A DNA stretch of 64,000 nt, taken from contig JBQTGY010000033.1 in the NCBI GenBank assembly GCA_052390415.1, positions 86,999-150,998 of the forward strand. Direction: 5' to 3'. Positions 35,410 through 45,525 of the stretch are shown here, piece after piece (position 1 is the stretch's first letter; each line of letters opens with the position of its first letter). Source of the stretch: JANNWF01 sp052390415. GTDB lineage: Bacteria > Pseudomonadota > Gammaproteobacteria > Xanthomonadales > Xanthomonadaceae. A model generated the notes under the pieces. The model did not search any database. It was not told the DNA's origin and saw only the letters and a list, made by a program, of their open reading frames with translations. Position numbers and translations under genes: made by a program.

Positions 35410-36534
35410 ATGACCCGTCGCCGCGTTGATTCGTTGTTCATGGTTGCCGCTTGCACGGCACTGCTGGCGCTCACCTTGCAGCTCACCGGTTGCGGAAGTG
35501 CACACGACGAAGCACCGCCGGCACGGCCGGCCATGGTCGTGCAGCCACGACCTACCGCGGCCGATTTCGTGGTCTTTCCGGGCGAAGTGCGCGCGCAATA
35601 CGAGCCCGCCCTGGCCTTTCGCATTGGCGGCAAGATTACCCGCCGTCTGGTCGATGTCGGCGATCAGGTCAAACAGGGCGACTTGCTGGCCGAACTGGAC
35701 CCCGAGGACGTGCGTCTGCAGGTGCAATCCGCGCAAGCACAACTGACCGCTGCGCAAGCGGACATGGACTTGGCCCGCAACGAGCTGGATCGGCACCGCG
35801 CCCTGCTTGAGCGCAAGCTGATCAGCACCTCATTGTTTGAGACCCGTGAAACCCAGTTCCGCGCCGCCCAGGCGCGGGCCGCGCAGATCAAGGCGCAGCT
35901 CGACGTCGCCCAGAACCAAGCCGGTTATGCGCAGTTGCGCGCCAGTGACACCGGCGTGGTGGCGCAGCGGCTGGCGGAAACCGGGCAGGTGGTGGCGGCT
36001 GGACAGACCGTATTCGTGTTGGCGGCCGAAGGTGATCGCGAGGTTGCGATCAATTTGCCCGAGCAGACGATTTCGCAGTTCAAGGTCGGTCAGCAAGTCG
36101 CCGTCGGGCTGTGGTCCAAGCCTGACCAGCAGTTGGTGGGAACCATCCGCGAGCTGGCACCCAGCGCCGATCCTTTGGCGCGCACCTACGCGGCGCGCAT
36201 CGCCCTGACCGGCAGCGATGAAGGCGTCGATCTCGGGCAGAGCGCGCGGGTGTTTTTCGCCAGCGCCAACGCGGCGGCCCTGTCGTTACCACTGCCGGCG
36301 GTGAGTGCCGATGGCGGCCGCAGTTTTGTCTGGGTGGTGGATCCACGCAAACTCACCGTCGCCCGCAGAGAAGTGACGATTGGTGCATTCGGCGATGACA
36401 GCGTTCCGGTATTGAGTGGTCTGGAGGCCAATGAATGGGTGGTGGCCGCAGGCAGCCACCTGCTGAGCGAAGGTCAAAGCGTGCGTCCGGTCGACCGCGA
36501 AAATCGCGTGGTCAACATGACTCCGGCGAGCTAG
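35410..36534 (+). CDS. RND efflux adaptor, lipoprotein (pump 2)
   Basis: 374 residues. Signal with lipobox LTGC (Cys about residue 28), so the mature protein is lipidated to the inner membrane face. The lipoyl domain halves (FRIGGKITRRLVDVGDQVKQ with GDLLAELDPEDV, and YAQLRASDTGVVAQRLAETG) flank a helical hairpin (about 75-165), followed by the beta-barrel and membrane-proximal domains. It pairs with the permease starting 27 bp downstream, and both should join the TolC encoded at 40652. Control is probably by the divergent TetR-family gene. Confidence 0.93.
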   Translation: MTRRRVDSLFMVAACTALLALTLQLTGCGSAHDEAPPARPAMVVQPRPTAADFVVFPGEVRAQYEPALAFRIGGKITRRLVDVGDQVKQGDLLAELDPEDVRLQVQSAQAQLTAAQADMDLARNELDRHRALLERKLISTSLFETRETQFRAAQARAAQIKAQLDVAQNQAGYAQLRASDTGVVAQRLAETGQVVAAGQTVFVLAAEGDREVAINLPEQTISQFKVGQQVAVGLWSKPDQQLVGTIRELAPSADPLARTYAARIALTGSDEGVDLGQSARVFFASANAAALSLPLPAVSADGGRSFVWVVDPRKLTVARREVTIGAFGDDSVPVLSGLEANEWVVAAGSHLLSEGQSVRPVDRENRVVNMTPAS

Positions 36535-36560
36535 CCCGCACTTACCAGGAGCAGCATGCC

Positions 36561-39500
36561 GTGAGTAATCGCTTCAACCTTTCGTCGTGGGCATTGGGCA
36601 ACCGCAGCCTGGTGCTGTATCTGATGATACTGCTGGGTGTGTTGGGTGCATTCGCCTATACCAAACTTGGCCAGAGTGAAGACCCACCCTTCACTTTCAA
36701 GGTGATGGTGGTGCGCACGCTGTGGCCAGGTGCGACAGCCGACGAAGTGGCTGCCCAAGTCACCGAAAAGATCGAAAAGAAGCTGATGCAAACCGGCCAG
36801 TACGAGTTCATTCGCTCGTATTCGCGCGCCGGCGAATCACAGATTCTGTACTTCGCGCCCGACCACATGGTGTCGGATGAAGTGCCGGAACTCTGGTACC
36901 AGGTGCGCAAGCGGGTGACCGACATTCGTGGGCAGTTGCCACCCGGCGTGCTCGGGCCGTTCTTCAACGACGAATTCGGCGACACCTTCGGCAACATCTA
37001 TGCGCTCACCGGCAAAGGCTTCGACTACGCCGTGCTCAAGGACTACGCGGAGCGCGTGCAATTGGTGCTTCAGCGCGCGCCGGATGTCGCCAAGGTCGAC
37101 CTGTTCGGTCTGCAGGACGAAAAGATCTTCATCGAGATCAGCAATACCAAGGTCGCCACGCTGGGGGTTTCGCTGGAGGCGGTGCAGCGCGCGGTGGACG
37201 AGCAGAACGCGGTCGTTGCCGCTGGTTTCTTCGAGACCAGCAGCGAGCGCGTGCAGGTGCGCGTGTCCGGTCAATTCGATTCGGTAGAAGCCATCCGCAA
37301 CTTTCCGATGCGCGTCGATGGCCGCAGCTTCACCCTGGGCGATGTCGCCGAAGTACGTCGCGGATTTTCGGATCCGCCCGCGCCGCGCATGCGTTTCATG
37401 AGCGAAGACGCCATTGGCATCACCGTGTCGATGCGCAAAGGCGGCGACATCATCGGCCTCGGCAAGACCCTCGAAACCGAGTTCGCCCGCCTGCAACAAT
37501 CCTTGCCCCAAGGTATGTCATTGCATCGCGTGGCCGATCAGCCGGCGGCGGTGCGTGACTCGGTTGGCGAGTTCGTGCGCGTATTGGCCGAGGCGGTCGC
37601 GATCGTCTTGTTGGTGAGTTTTTTCTCACTCGGATTCCGCACCGGATTGGTGGTCGCATTGTCGATCCCGCTGGTGCTGGCGATGACCTTTGCGCTGATG
37701 CAGTTCTTCGGCATCGGCCTGCACAAGATTTCGCTGGGCGCGCTGGTCTTGGCACTGGGTCTGCTGGTGGATGACGCCATCATCGCCGTCGAGATGATGG
37801 CGATCAAAATGGAACAAGGCTTTGACCGCGTGAAAGCGGCAGGTTTTGCCTGGCAATCGACCGCGTTCCCGATGTTGACCGGCACCCTGGTGACCGCCGC
37901 CGGTTTCTTGCCCATCGCAACCGCCGCCTCGGGCACGGGTGAATACACACGCTCCATCTTCCAGGTCGTGACCATTGCCTTGATGGTGTCTTGGATCGCG
38001 GCGGTGGTGTTTGTGCCCTACCTCGGTGAAAAATTGCTGCCCGAACCCGCCGCCCACGATGCGCACGGCGGCGCACCGGACCCGTACCAGACCCGTTTCT
38101 ACAAACAGTTCCGGCGCTGGGTGGAATGGTGCGTCACCCAACGCAAGACCGTGATCGTCGCCACCGTCGCCCTGTTCATCGCTTCGGCCCTGTTGTTCCG
38201 CTTCGTGCCGCAGCAGTTCTTTCCGTCTTCCACGCGACTTGAGTTGATGATCGATCTGAAACTGGCGGAAGGTTCCAGTCTGCGTGCCACCGAAGTCGAG
38301 GCGCAGCGGCTCGAAGCCATGCTGGAGGACCATCCCGGCATCACCAACTACGTTGCCTATGTGGGTACCGGTTCGCCGCGGTTTTATCTGCCGCTGGACC
38401 AGCAGTTGCCGTCCGCGAACGTCGCTCAGTTCGTCGTGCTCACCGCCGACATCGAGGCGCGCGAGGCGCTGCGCAGCTGGCTGATCGACGTCCTGCGCGA
38501 CGAGTTTGCCGGCGTCACCGCGCGCGTCACTCGACTGGAAAATGGCCCGCCGGTTGGCTACCCGATCCAATTCCGGATTTCCGGTGAACACATCGACGAA
38601 GTCCGTCGGATCGCGTTCGAAGTGGCGGAGAAGGTGCGTGCCAACAGCGCCATCAGCAACGTCAATCTGGATTGGCACGAGCCGAGCAAGATCATCCGCG
38701 TGCGCATCGACCAGGAGCGCGCGCGCGCCATCGGCGTCTCGTCTGCCCAGGTCGCGACCTTCATCCGAGGTTCGTTGTCGGGCTCGTCGGTGAGCCAGTT
38801 CCGCGAGAGAAACGAGTTGATCGAGATCCTGTTGCGCGGCCCGGAGGACGAACGCAGCCGGATGAGTCTGATTGGCAGCTTGTCGGTGCCGACGGCAAAT
38901 GGTCGCAGCGTGCCGTTGGCGCAGATCGGCACCATCGAATATCACTTCGAGCCAGGCGTGATCTGGCATCGCAATCAACTGCCGACCATCACCGTGCGCG
39001 GCGATGTGTATGGCGACCAGCAGCCCGCCAGTGTAACGGCGCAAGTCCTGCCGACACTGGAGCCGATTCGCCAGTCATTGCCATTTGGTTACCTGCTTGA
39101 GACCGGTGGCAGCGTCGAAGACGCCGGCAAGGGTCAACGTTCGGTCGCCGCCGGCGTGCCCTTGTTCATCGTCGTCGTGCTCAGCCTGCTGATGCTGCAG
39201 TTGCGCAGTTTCTCGCGCACCTTGCTGGTCTTCCTGACCGCACCGCTGGGCTTGATCGGCGTGGTGCTGTTCCTGTTGTTGTTCCAGGTGCCATTTGGCT
39301 TCGTTGCCATGCTGGGCACCATCGCGTTGTCGGGAATGATCATGCGCAACTCGGTCATTCTGGTCGACCAGATCGAACAGGACATCAGTGCGGGACATCC
39401 GCCCGCGCAGGCCATCGTCGACGCCACCGTGAGGCGTTTCCGACCCATCGTACTGACCGCGCTAGCGGCAATCCTGGCGATGATTCCGTTATCGCGCAGC

Positions 39501-39629
39501 GTGTTCTTCGGGCCGATGGCGGTAGCGATCATGGGCGGTCTGCTGGTGGCCACGGCATTGACCTTGCTGTTCCTGCCGGCGCTTTACGCGGCATGGTTCC
39601 GGGTCCGACCGCTGTCGGAGACGGCTTGA
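36561..39629 (+). CDS. RND efflux permease (pump 2)
   Basis: 1022 residues with RND architecture: helix 1 SLVLYLMILLGVLGAFAYT, a periplasmic loop with the QSEDPPFTFKVMVVRTLWPG motif, helix 4 LVLALGLLVDDAIIAVEMMA with paired Asp residues for proton relay, and helix 10 GTIALSGMIMRNSVILVDQI. The EDP-F-and-WPGA pattern is that of the TriC/MexK-like subset of HAE1 pumps, so drugs, detergents or solvents are more likely substrates than metals. Start: GTG 36561 (MSNRFNLSSWALGNRS) with AGGAG 9 bp upstream; the frame runs open far upstream into the adaptor gene. Confidence 0.92.
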   Translation: MSNRFNLSSWALGNRSLVLYLMILLGVLGAFAYTKLGQSEDPPFTFKVMVVRTLWPGATADEVAAQVTEKIEKKLMQTGQYEFIRSYSRAGESQILYFAPDHMVSDEVPELWYQVRKRVTDIRGQLPPGVLGPFFNDEFGDTFGNIYALTGKGFDYAVLKDYAERVQLVLQRAPDVAKVDLFGLQDEKIFIEISNTKVATLGVSLEAVQRAVDEQNAVVAAGFFETSSERVQVRVSGQFDSVEAIRNFPMRVDGRSFTLGDVAEVRRGFSDPPAPRMRFMSEDAIGITVSMRKGGDIIGLGKTLETEFARLQQSLPQGMSLHRVADQPAAVRDSVGEFVRVLAEAVAIVLLVSFFSLGFRTGLVVALSIPLVLAMTFALMQFFGIGLHKISLGALVLALGLLVDDAIIAVEMMAIKMEQGFDRVKAAGFAWQSTAFPMLTGTLVTAAGFLPIATAASGTGEYTRSIFQVVTIALMVSWIAAVVFVPYLGEKLLPEPAAHDAHGGAPDPYQTRFYKQFRRWVEWCVTQRKTVIVATVALFIASALLFRFVPQQFFPSSTRLELMIDLKLAEGSSLRATEVEAQRLEAMLEDHPGITNYVAYVGTGSPRFYLPLDQQLPSANVAQFVVLTADIEAREALRSWLIDVLRDEFAGVTARVTRLENGPPVGYPIQFRISGEHIDEVRRIAFEVAEKVRANSAISNVNLDWHEPSKIIRVRIDQERARAIGVSSAQVATFIRGSLSGSSVSQFRERNELIEILLRGPEDERSRMSLIGSLSVPTANGRSVPLAQIGTIEYHFEPGVIWHRNQLPTITVRGDVYGDQQPASVTAQVLPTLEPIRQSLPFGYLLETGGSVEDAGKGQRSVAAGVPLFIVVVLSLLMLQLRSFSRTLLVFLTAPLGLIGVVLFLLLFQVPFGFVAMLGTIALSGMIMRNSVILVDQIEQDISAGHPPAQAIVDATVRRFRPIVLTALAAILAMIPLSRSVFFGPMAVAIMGGLLVATALTLLFLPALYAAWFRVRPLSETA

Positions 39630-39937
39630 ATCTGCCGCCTGTGCAAACCGGTGGCGGCGCTGAACCGCCGTCCATCGCGATGACTTCCGGCACTGCGCGA
39701 TAGCGTCTGCGGTCGGCAGTCTGGCGTCCTCCGGGCTAACGACCATGGCGACCAGCCACTTCAAATCCGGCAAGTCTTTCCCGCCATGATCGTCAGCACG
39801 AGCCATGTACTTCCAACCCCCTCCCCAACCCTCCCCGAACATCGGGGAGGGGGCTAACCGCTGACCCGGTCGTCTTTCGCATTCGTTAGACTGACCGGCC
39901 TTGTTCTGCATGAGCCGACCCTGGCTCGGAGCTTTGT
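39630..39937. other. Intergenic region ending pump 2
   Basis: The first about 190 bp hold nothing recognisable. A strong hairpin is at 39829-39851 (see separate entry), preceded by the C-rich run aaccccctccccaa. The start region of the pcm-like gene follows. Confidence 0.5.
39829..39851. terminator. C/G-rich hairpin
   Basis: ccctccccga, loop aca, tcggggaggg: a perfect 10-bp stem followed by ggctaa rather than a T run. It may end the pump 2 transcript. The surrounding ccccctccccaaccctcccc pattern is also typical of a dispersed repeat class, so it may be a repeat rather than a dedicated terminator. Confidence 0.5.
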
Positions 39938-40597
39938 ATGCCGCTTGATTTCGCCACCGCCCGTCGCACCATGGTCGAGCAACAGGTTCGCCCCTGGGAC
40001 GTGCTGGACCCCCGCGTGTTGGCCACCATCGGCAGTCTGCATCGTGAGGACTTTGTCGGCACGCGCCATCGCAAGCTGGCGTATGCGGATATTGAGCTGC
40101 CGCTGGAGCACGGCGAGAGCATGCTCAAGCCGATCATCGAAGGCCGCATTCTGCAGGCGCTGGATCTGGCACCCGAACATGACGTGCTCGAAGTCGGCAC
40201 TGGCAGCGGTTATCTGACCGCGTGCCTCGCGCAGTTGACCCGTGCGGTACTCAGCATTGATGTGCACAACGACTTCGTTGAACGCGCACGCGTTCGTCTG
40301 GAGTCCATCAGCAGCACCTGCGTGCGTCTGCAGACCGCAGACGCCTTGAACTTCGATCCGGGCCGTCAATTTGACGCCGTAGCCGTTACCGGGGCGGTGG
40401 CGACAGTGCCCTCACGATTTCTCGACTGGGTGCGCCCAGGCGGCCGTTTATTCGTCATTCGCGGCGTCGCACCGGTGCAGGAAGCCGTGTTGATGACGCG
40501 GCTGGAGAACGGCGCCGGCTGGTCAGAAGAAAGCCTGTTCGAGACCGACGTCGCCTATCTGCGCGGCGCAGCGCCGCTCAATCGATTTGTACTTTGA
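39938..40597 (+). CDS. Protein-L-isoaspartate O-methyltransferase family protein
   Basis: 219 residues. SAM motif I VLEVGTGSGYLTACLAQL (about 85-102) and the PCMT-type N-terminus (MVEQQVRPWDVLDPRVLATI, then REDFVGTRHRKLAYADIELP) place it in the Pcm family. Genuine Pcm uses a MVxxQ...I..RG motif; this protein is the variant commonly found directly upstream of tolC in xanthomonads and pseudomonads, and its repair activity is unproven. The ATG at 39938 is followed by good codon use. tolC starts 54 bp downstream on the same strand, so co-transcription is likely. Confidence 0.85.
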   Translation: MPLDFATARRTMVEQQVRPWDVLDPRVLATIGSLHREDFVGTRHRKLAYADIELPLEHGESMLKPIIEGRILQALDLAPEHDVLEVGTGSGYLTACLAQLTRAVLSIDVHNDFVERARVRLESISSTCVRLQTADALNFDPGRQFDAVAVTGAVATVPSRFLDWVRPGGRLFVIRGVAPVQEAVLMTRLENGAGWSEESLFETDVAYLRGAAPLNRFVL

Positions 40598-40651
40598 CCC
40601 TCGTTTTTCACCTTGAACTTCCGTTCGCACTCTCACGTTAAGGACGTCAGC

Positions 40652-42091
40652 ATGATTTTCCACGGCCGGATATGCCGCCCCCGCAGCCCGTTGGCCATTG
40701 CCGCGCTGCTGATGTTCGCCAGCGTCAGCGCCAATGCCGCCGACCTGCTGCAAGCCTACGAACTGGCTCGGCAAAGCGATCCGCAACTGGCGGCTGCCGA
40801 ATCTTCGCGATTGGCCCAGGGCGAAGGCATCGCACTGTCGCGCTCGGCCTTGCTGCCGCGGATCAGCGCAGACGTCAGCTTGAATGATCGCGAAGGTGAC
40901 AACAGCACGGTCGGCACTCGCCCAAACCCGGATGGCACGGTGAGCTTTGGCCGCAGCCTGGGCGAGAGCGATACCCGCAATCGTGGTTACAGCCTCAACC
41001 TCAGCCAGTCGCTGTATGACCACTCCAACTACACCCGCCTGCGCGCCAGCCGCGCCCGTGCCGCACGCGCCGACGCCGACTATCAGGCGGCCAACAACGG
41101 CCTGATGCTGCGAGTGTCGGAAAACTACTTTCGTGTGCTGACTGCCATTGATTCGCTGGTTTTCGCCGGCGCGGAACGACGCGCGGTGAAGCGTCAGCTG
41201 GACCAGGCCGAGCAGCGTTTCGAGGTGGGCCTGACCGCCATCACCGACGTGCATGAAGCGCGCGCCCGTTATGACAGCGCGCGCGCCAACGCCATCGCTG
41301 CGGAAAATGCACTCGATGACGCGCGCGAACTGCTGTACGAGATCACCGGCGAGTATTTGCAAGGCTTCAAGGGCCTGGACGACAGCTTCACGCCGAAACT
41401 GCCCGAGCCCGCGCAAGCGGCGCAATGGGTGGAATGGGCGCTGGCGCAAAATCCCGGTTTGTTGTCGCGCGAACACGCCTTGATTGCGGCGGGGCATGAC
41501 ATCGACACCGCGCGTGCCGCGCACCTGCCCACCTTGAGTGCGACTGTCGGCTTCACCGACAACGCGACCTGGGGAAGCAGTGGCTCGAATGGCGTGATTT
41601 TTCCTGCCGACAGCCTGAGTGATGGCAACAGCGTGGGTATCAGCTTGCGCATCCCATTGTTTGAGGGCTTTGCGACGCGGGCGCAGGTCAAACAATCGGT
41701 CTACAACCGTGATGTCGTCGGCGATCAGTTCGAGCAGGAACGTCGCGCGGTCACCCGGCAGACACGCAATGCTTACCGCGCCTTGGAGGCGGGCATCAGC
41801 GAGATCGGTGCACGGCTACAGGCCTTGGTATCGGCGCGCAGCGCCTTGGAAGCGACCGAAGCGGGCTTCGAGGTCGGTACCCGCACCATCGTCGACGTGC
41901 TGCTCAGCCAGCAACAGTTGTTCCAGGCACAGCGCAATTATTCTGACTCCCGCCACACCTTTCTCGTCAATGGCCTGCGCCTGCGCCAAGCCGCGGGCAC
42001 CATTGCCTTGAAAGACCTGCAAGAGGTCAATCGCGCACTGGTCAGTGATGCGGAGGCGGCCTTGGTTGAAACACAGCAGGAGCCGCTCTAA
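40652..42091 (+). CDS. tolC: Outer membrane efflux channel TolC
   Basis: 479 residues. A signal peptide (to ANAA, about residue 30) precedes two homologous OEP repeats. Typical features are ADLLQAYELARQSDPQL at the mature N-terminus, GYSLNLSQSLYDHSNYTRL, RFEVGLTAITDVHEARARYD in the first repeat and GFEVGTRTIVDVLLSQQQLF in the second. It forms the trimeric outer membrane duct for tripartite pumps and type I secretion, and is the likely partner of both RND systems here. ATG 40652 follows TTAAGGACGTCAGC, a good ribosome binding site. It is preceded by the pcm-like gene, as in Xanthomonas. Confidence 0.94.
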   Translation: MIFHGRICRPRSPLAIAALLMFASVSANAADLLQAYELARQSDPQLAAAESSRLAQGEGIALSRSALLPRISADVSLNDREGDNSTVGTRPNPDGTVSFGRSLGESDTRNRGYSLNLSQSLYDHSNYTRLRASRARAARADADYQAANNGLMLRVSENYFRVLTAIDSLVFAGAERRAVKRQLDQAEQRFEVGLTAITDVHEARARYDSARANAIAAENALDDARELLYEITGEYLQGFKGLDDSFTPKLPEPAQAAQWVEWALAQNPGLLSREHALIAAGHDIDTARAAHLPTLSATVGFTDNATWGSSGSNGVIFPADSLSDGNSVGISLRIPLFEGFATRAQVKQSVYNRDVVGDQFEQERRAVTRQTRNAYRALEAGISEIGARLQALVSARSALEATEAGFEVGTRTIVDVLLSQQQLFQAQRNYSDSRHTFLVNGLRLRQAAGTIALKDLQEVNRALVSDAEAALVETQQEPL

Positions 42092-42699
42092 GCGGAAACG
42101 GATCTCTCGACGCCTGAGCGAGAGGAAGACGCGCAGGCGGATGCGTGGAAGGGTGCAATCAGCGCAGCGATGTGCGCCGACAGCCTGACGACCACGCGAG
42201 GAGTTCTACCAAGCTGATGACGGTCGGGTGCGTTCTGCGCTCCACTCTGAATCAACGCTTGGGCGAGCGGCGCAAAACGCTGTGCTCATTGCGCCCGACC
42301 TCGCTTGCAGTGCTGAGGCAGCCATTCGCGCCTGCGAACGACGGCTAGCGCGGACATTTCATGAGGTCGCGGAAAATGCCCTGAGCTTTCGGCTGGGCAA
42401 AGCATCCTGTCAGATGGCGCTTTGAACACAGTGACCTTCTGCATTTTCCCGCTGGCGCGGCCCTCGTTCGGCGGCTTCGCCGCTACGCGGGGCTATCGCC
42501 CCGATGTCCTTTGCGGTGATCGCTGCGTTGTTCGCCGGCTGCGCGAGCCGCCTTCGCGTTCGCTCGCTCGTCGCCGCAATGGGCCCATCATTCCGACTCC
42601 TCTCGCCTTGCGCTCGCCGCAAAGTCCTGCGCGATCATCCGCGCCCCCTCATGAATTGTCCGGGCTAGCCTCGCTGTTGACATTGGGTATGCTTGGCGC
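42092..42699. other. 608-bp spacer before the kinase gene
   Basis: No gene is convincing on either strand. Two small hairpins were seen, cggcg-gctt-cgccg (42469-42482) and ggggc-tatc-gcccc (42489-42502), in a GC-rich stretch (42460-42600) that contrasts with the regular genes around it. The sequence looks like eroded or repeat-derived DNA between tolC and waaA, which are closer together in related genomes. Confidence 0.5.
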
Positions 42700-45465
42700 A
42701 TGACGCCCACCGCCACGCCCGCCATCCCTGGCTATCGTCTGCTGCGCGAGCTTGGGCGTGGAGGCATGGCGACAGTGTATCTGGCAGTGCAGGAATCACT
42801 CGGGCGTGAGGTCGCGTTGAAGTTGCTCGCGCCGCACCTGGCGGCCGATCCCGAAGCGGCTGCGCGGTTTCTCCGTGAAGGCCGGATCGCCGCGAAACTC
42901 GTGCATCGGCATATTGTGGGCATCCACGATGTGGGTGTGCACGCGGGTCAGCCCTGCATCGCCATGGAAAGCCTGCCGGGTGGACACATCCGTATCGACG
43001 GCGCGCTTGAGCCAGGTGCGGCACTTCGAATCGTGCACGAGATTGCGTTGGCGCTGGATCACGCCCATCGGGAAGGCGTGATCCACCGCGACATCAAGCC
43101 CGAGAACATCCTGCGCCGCGCCGACGGCTCGCACGCGCTGTCGGACTTTGGCATTGCGCGGACCCTGGATGCAGGACCCACGCTCACCCAGGAGGGCATC
43201 GCGCTCGGCACTCCGCACTACATGAGCCCCGAGCAATTGCAGGCGTTGCCACTGGATGGGCGATCCGATCTGTATTCACTGGGCGTGGTGCTGTTCCAGT
43301 TGTTGACCGGGCAGCTGCCTTATCGCGGTACCGACGGCGTGCCGGTGGGCATGCAGCACATCCACGCGCCGATACCGAGTTTGCCCGCGCACCTCAGCCG
43401 TTACCAGGCGCTGCTCGACAGCCTGCTGGCCAAATCACCGGGACAACGTCCCGCGCGCGGCGCAGACCTGGCCGCCAGAATCGAAGCACTGCAAAGCGGC
43501 AATGTGGCGGCGATCCTGACCCAGCCGATGACGACGATGCGTCGTCCCTCCAAGCGTTGGCTCGGGTTGGCGGCACTGCTGTTTGCGGCCGCAGTCGGAG
43601 TGGTGTGGCTGCCCGGTCTGAGCCGCAAGGCCGAACCGGCTTCCGCTGGCCCAGCCACACTGGCGAATGCGTCGGATGGCGGTCAGATATCCACTGAGAG
43701 TGCTGAAAACGGCATCGCTGTACTGCCCTTGCTGAACATCGGCGGCAACCCGGCGCACGAGTATTTTTCCGATGGTCTCGCGGAAACCTTGCTGGACATG
43801 CTATCGGGCGTGCCCGAGCTCAAGGTCATCGCGCGTAGCTCGTCGTTCGCCTTCAAGGGCAAATCCACCGATGCCCGCGAGATCGCGCGCGTCCTCGACG
43901 TGGCCTATCTTCTGGAAGGCAGCGTGCAGCATGCCGAGGGCAAGGTACGCATCACGATGCAGTTGGTGCGTGCCGACGATGGCGTGCAACTGTGGTCGCA
44001 ACGCTACGACCGGGCGCTGGCCGATGTGTTCGTGGTCCAGGACGAGATCGCGACATCCGTGGTGGCCAAGATCCTTGGCAATATCAGCAACGCGAGCATC
44101 GCCCAGCAGCCCGCGTTGCGGGCTGGTGGTGCAACCAGCGAACTCAGTGCCTACGAGGAGTATCTGAAGGGCAACGCGTTGCTTACGCGACGCAAGTCGG
44201 ACGAGTTGCGCCAAGCTTTGCACCACTTTGAGCGGGCGATCGAGCTCGATCCTGGTTTTGCACGCGCCCACGCGGCGGCCGCGGCAACGCTCAGCTTGTT
44301 GGGTGACGGCCCGAACGGCCAAGAACGTCGCCAGCGCTATGTGAAACGCGCGTTGGAACTGGACCCCGAACTGGGCGAGGCCCACATACAACAAGCCCGG
44401 TTGCTCGCCGAGGCGCGCGACCTCGCCGGCGCGAACCGCGCTTACCAACGCGGCATCGAATTGGCTCCGAACTACGCGCAAGGAATACTTTCGTACGCCC
44501 AATTCCTCACCGGATACCTGGGCCAGCCTGAACTCGCCCTGCCCCAGACTCGGCGAGCCTTGTTGCTCGACCCCTTGGCGTTTGTCGCCCGCCTCAGCTA
44601 CGGCCGTTATTTGTGGGAGTTGGGCCAGCACGAGGAATCGGCGCGGCAAATGGAGCGCGCCCTCGCCGATTTTCCGGATTCACCCACGACTCATTTCATG
44701 CATGCCTGGCTGTCGCGCGACCGCGGCGATCTGGTGGCGGCGCTGCGTGAACTGGACCGTGCCATCGCTGCCGATTCCGCCTCGGCGCCGCTGCGCGTGA
44801 GTCGCTGCAAGATGCTGCTCGAATCAGGAGCGGAAGCCATTGCCGAGCGGTGTCTGGAACGCGTGGTGGCCGAGTTCGGGGAGTCGTCGGACTCGCTCAG
44901 CCTCCGCTCGTGGCTTGCGGTGGTTCGCGGTGACTTTGCCGGTGCGCTCGCCCATGTCGAATCGCCAGGACCAGAAAACGGGTGGGAGCGCGCCTGGATG
45001 TTGGGCTGGAATGCACGATACGCGGACGCGGTGGAAGCCTACCTTGCCCTGCAGCCGCGTTTGCTCGCCCAGCCACTCGGCCAGCCGCCGTTGGGGCAGG
45101 CTCGTCTGCACATCCGCATCGGCGATGCCCTCGCTGGCAACGGTGCTCCGGCACAGGCCGAAGCACTGTTCCGCTACGCACTTCCAATTGTCGCCGCACG
45201 ACCCAACTTCGGCGGCTTCTTCGGCCGCAACTTCGACGAAGTGCATCTGCATGCACGGCTGGGCAATCCGGACGAAGCCTGTGTCGCCATGCGGCGTGTG
45301 CATGCAGCAGGCTTCGTCGACGGCTATCGCTTGCTTGCTGTTGATCCCGGTTTGGCTGAATTGCGCAAACAATCCTGCTTCAGCGACGCCTACACCCAAC
45401 TGCAAGCACTCGCTGAATCGCGAATTCAGAATCTGCGCGACGCCGGCCTGCTGGTGCTGGATTGA
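42700..45465 (+). CDS. Ser/Thr protein kinase with TolB-like and TPR domains
   Basis: 921 residues. The Hanks-type kinase domain (about 11-270) is complete: glycine loop LGRGGMATVYLA, Lys in EVALKLL, catalytic VIHRDIKPEN, SDFGIAR, and activation segment GTPHYMSPEQ. A single transmembrane helix (WLGLAALLFAAAVGVVWLPG, about 287-307) separates it from a periplasmic half: a TolB-like/adenylate-cyclase-associated domain (about 335-460; IAVLPLLNIGGNPAHEYFSD, VAYLLEGSVQ, WSQRYDRAL) and a series of TPRs (about 480-910). Such proteins couple an external protein-binding module to cytoplasmic phosphorylation. No phosphatase gene is adjacent. It interrupts the tolC-waaA neighbourhood. Confidence 0.9.
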   Translation: MTPTATPAIPGYRLLRELGRGGMATVYLAVQESLGREVALKLLAPHLAADPEAAARFLREGRIAAKLVHRHIVGIHDVGVHAGQPCIAMESLPGGHIRIDGALEPGAALRIVHEIALALDHAHREGVIHRDIKPENILRRADGSHALSDFGIARTLDAGPTLTQEGIALGTPHYMSPEQLQALPLDGRSDLYSLGVVLFQLLTGQLPYRGTDGVPVGMQHIHAPIPSLPAHLSRYQALLDSLLAKSPGQRPARGADLAARIEALQSGNVAAILTQPMTTMRRPSKRWLGLAALLFAAAVGVVWLPGLSRKAEPASAGPATLANASDGGQISTESAENGIAVLPLLNIGGNPAHEYFSDGLAETLLDMLSGVPELKVIARSSSFAFKGKSTDAREIARVLDVAYLLEGSVQHAEGKVRITMQLVRADDGVQLWSQRYDRALADVFVVQDEIATSVVAKILGNISNASIAQQPALRAGGATSELSAYEEYLKGNALLTRRKSDELRQALHHFERAIELDPGFARAHAAAAATLSLLGDGPNGQERRQRYVKRALELDPELGEAHIQQARLLAEARDLAGANRAYQRGIELAPNYAQGILSYAQFLTGYLGQPELALPQTRRALLLDPLAFVARLSYGRYLWELGQHEESARQMERALADFPDSPTTHFMHAWLSRDRGDLVAALRELDRAIAADSASAPLRVSRCKMLLESGAEAIAERCLERVVAEFGESSDSLSLRSWLAVVRGDFAGALAHVESPGPENGWERAWMLGWNARYADAVEAYLALQPRLLAQPLGQPPLGQARLHIRIGDALAGNGAPAQAEALFRYALPIVAARPNFGGFFGRNFDEVHLHARLGNPDEACVAMRRVHAAGFVDGYRLLAVDPGLAELRKQSCFSDAYTQLQALAESRIQNLRDAGLLVLD

Positions 45466-45525
45466 TCAGAGCGGTCGTCCTGTTCACCATCTCCAAACTA
45501 CGTCCCCGCAACCGCAAGGCCAGCG

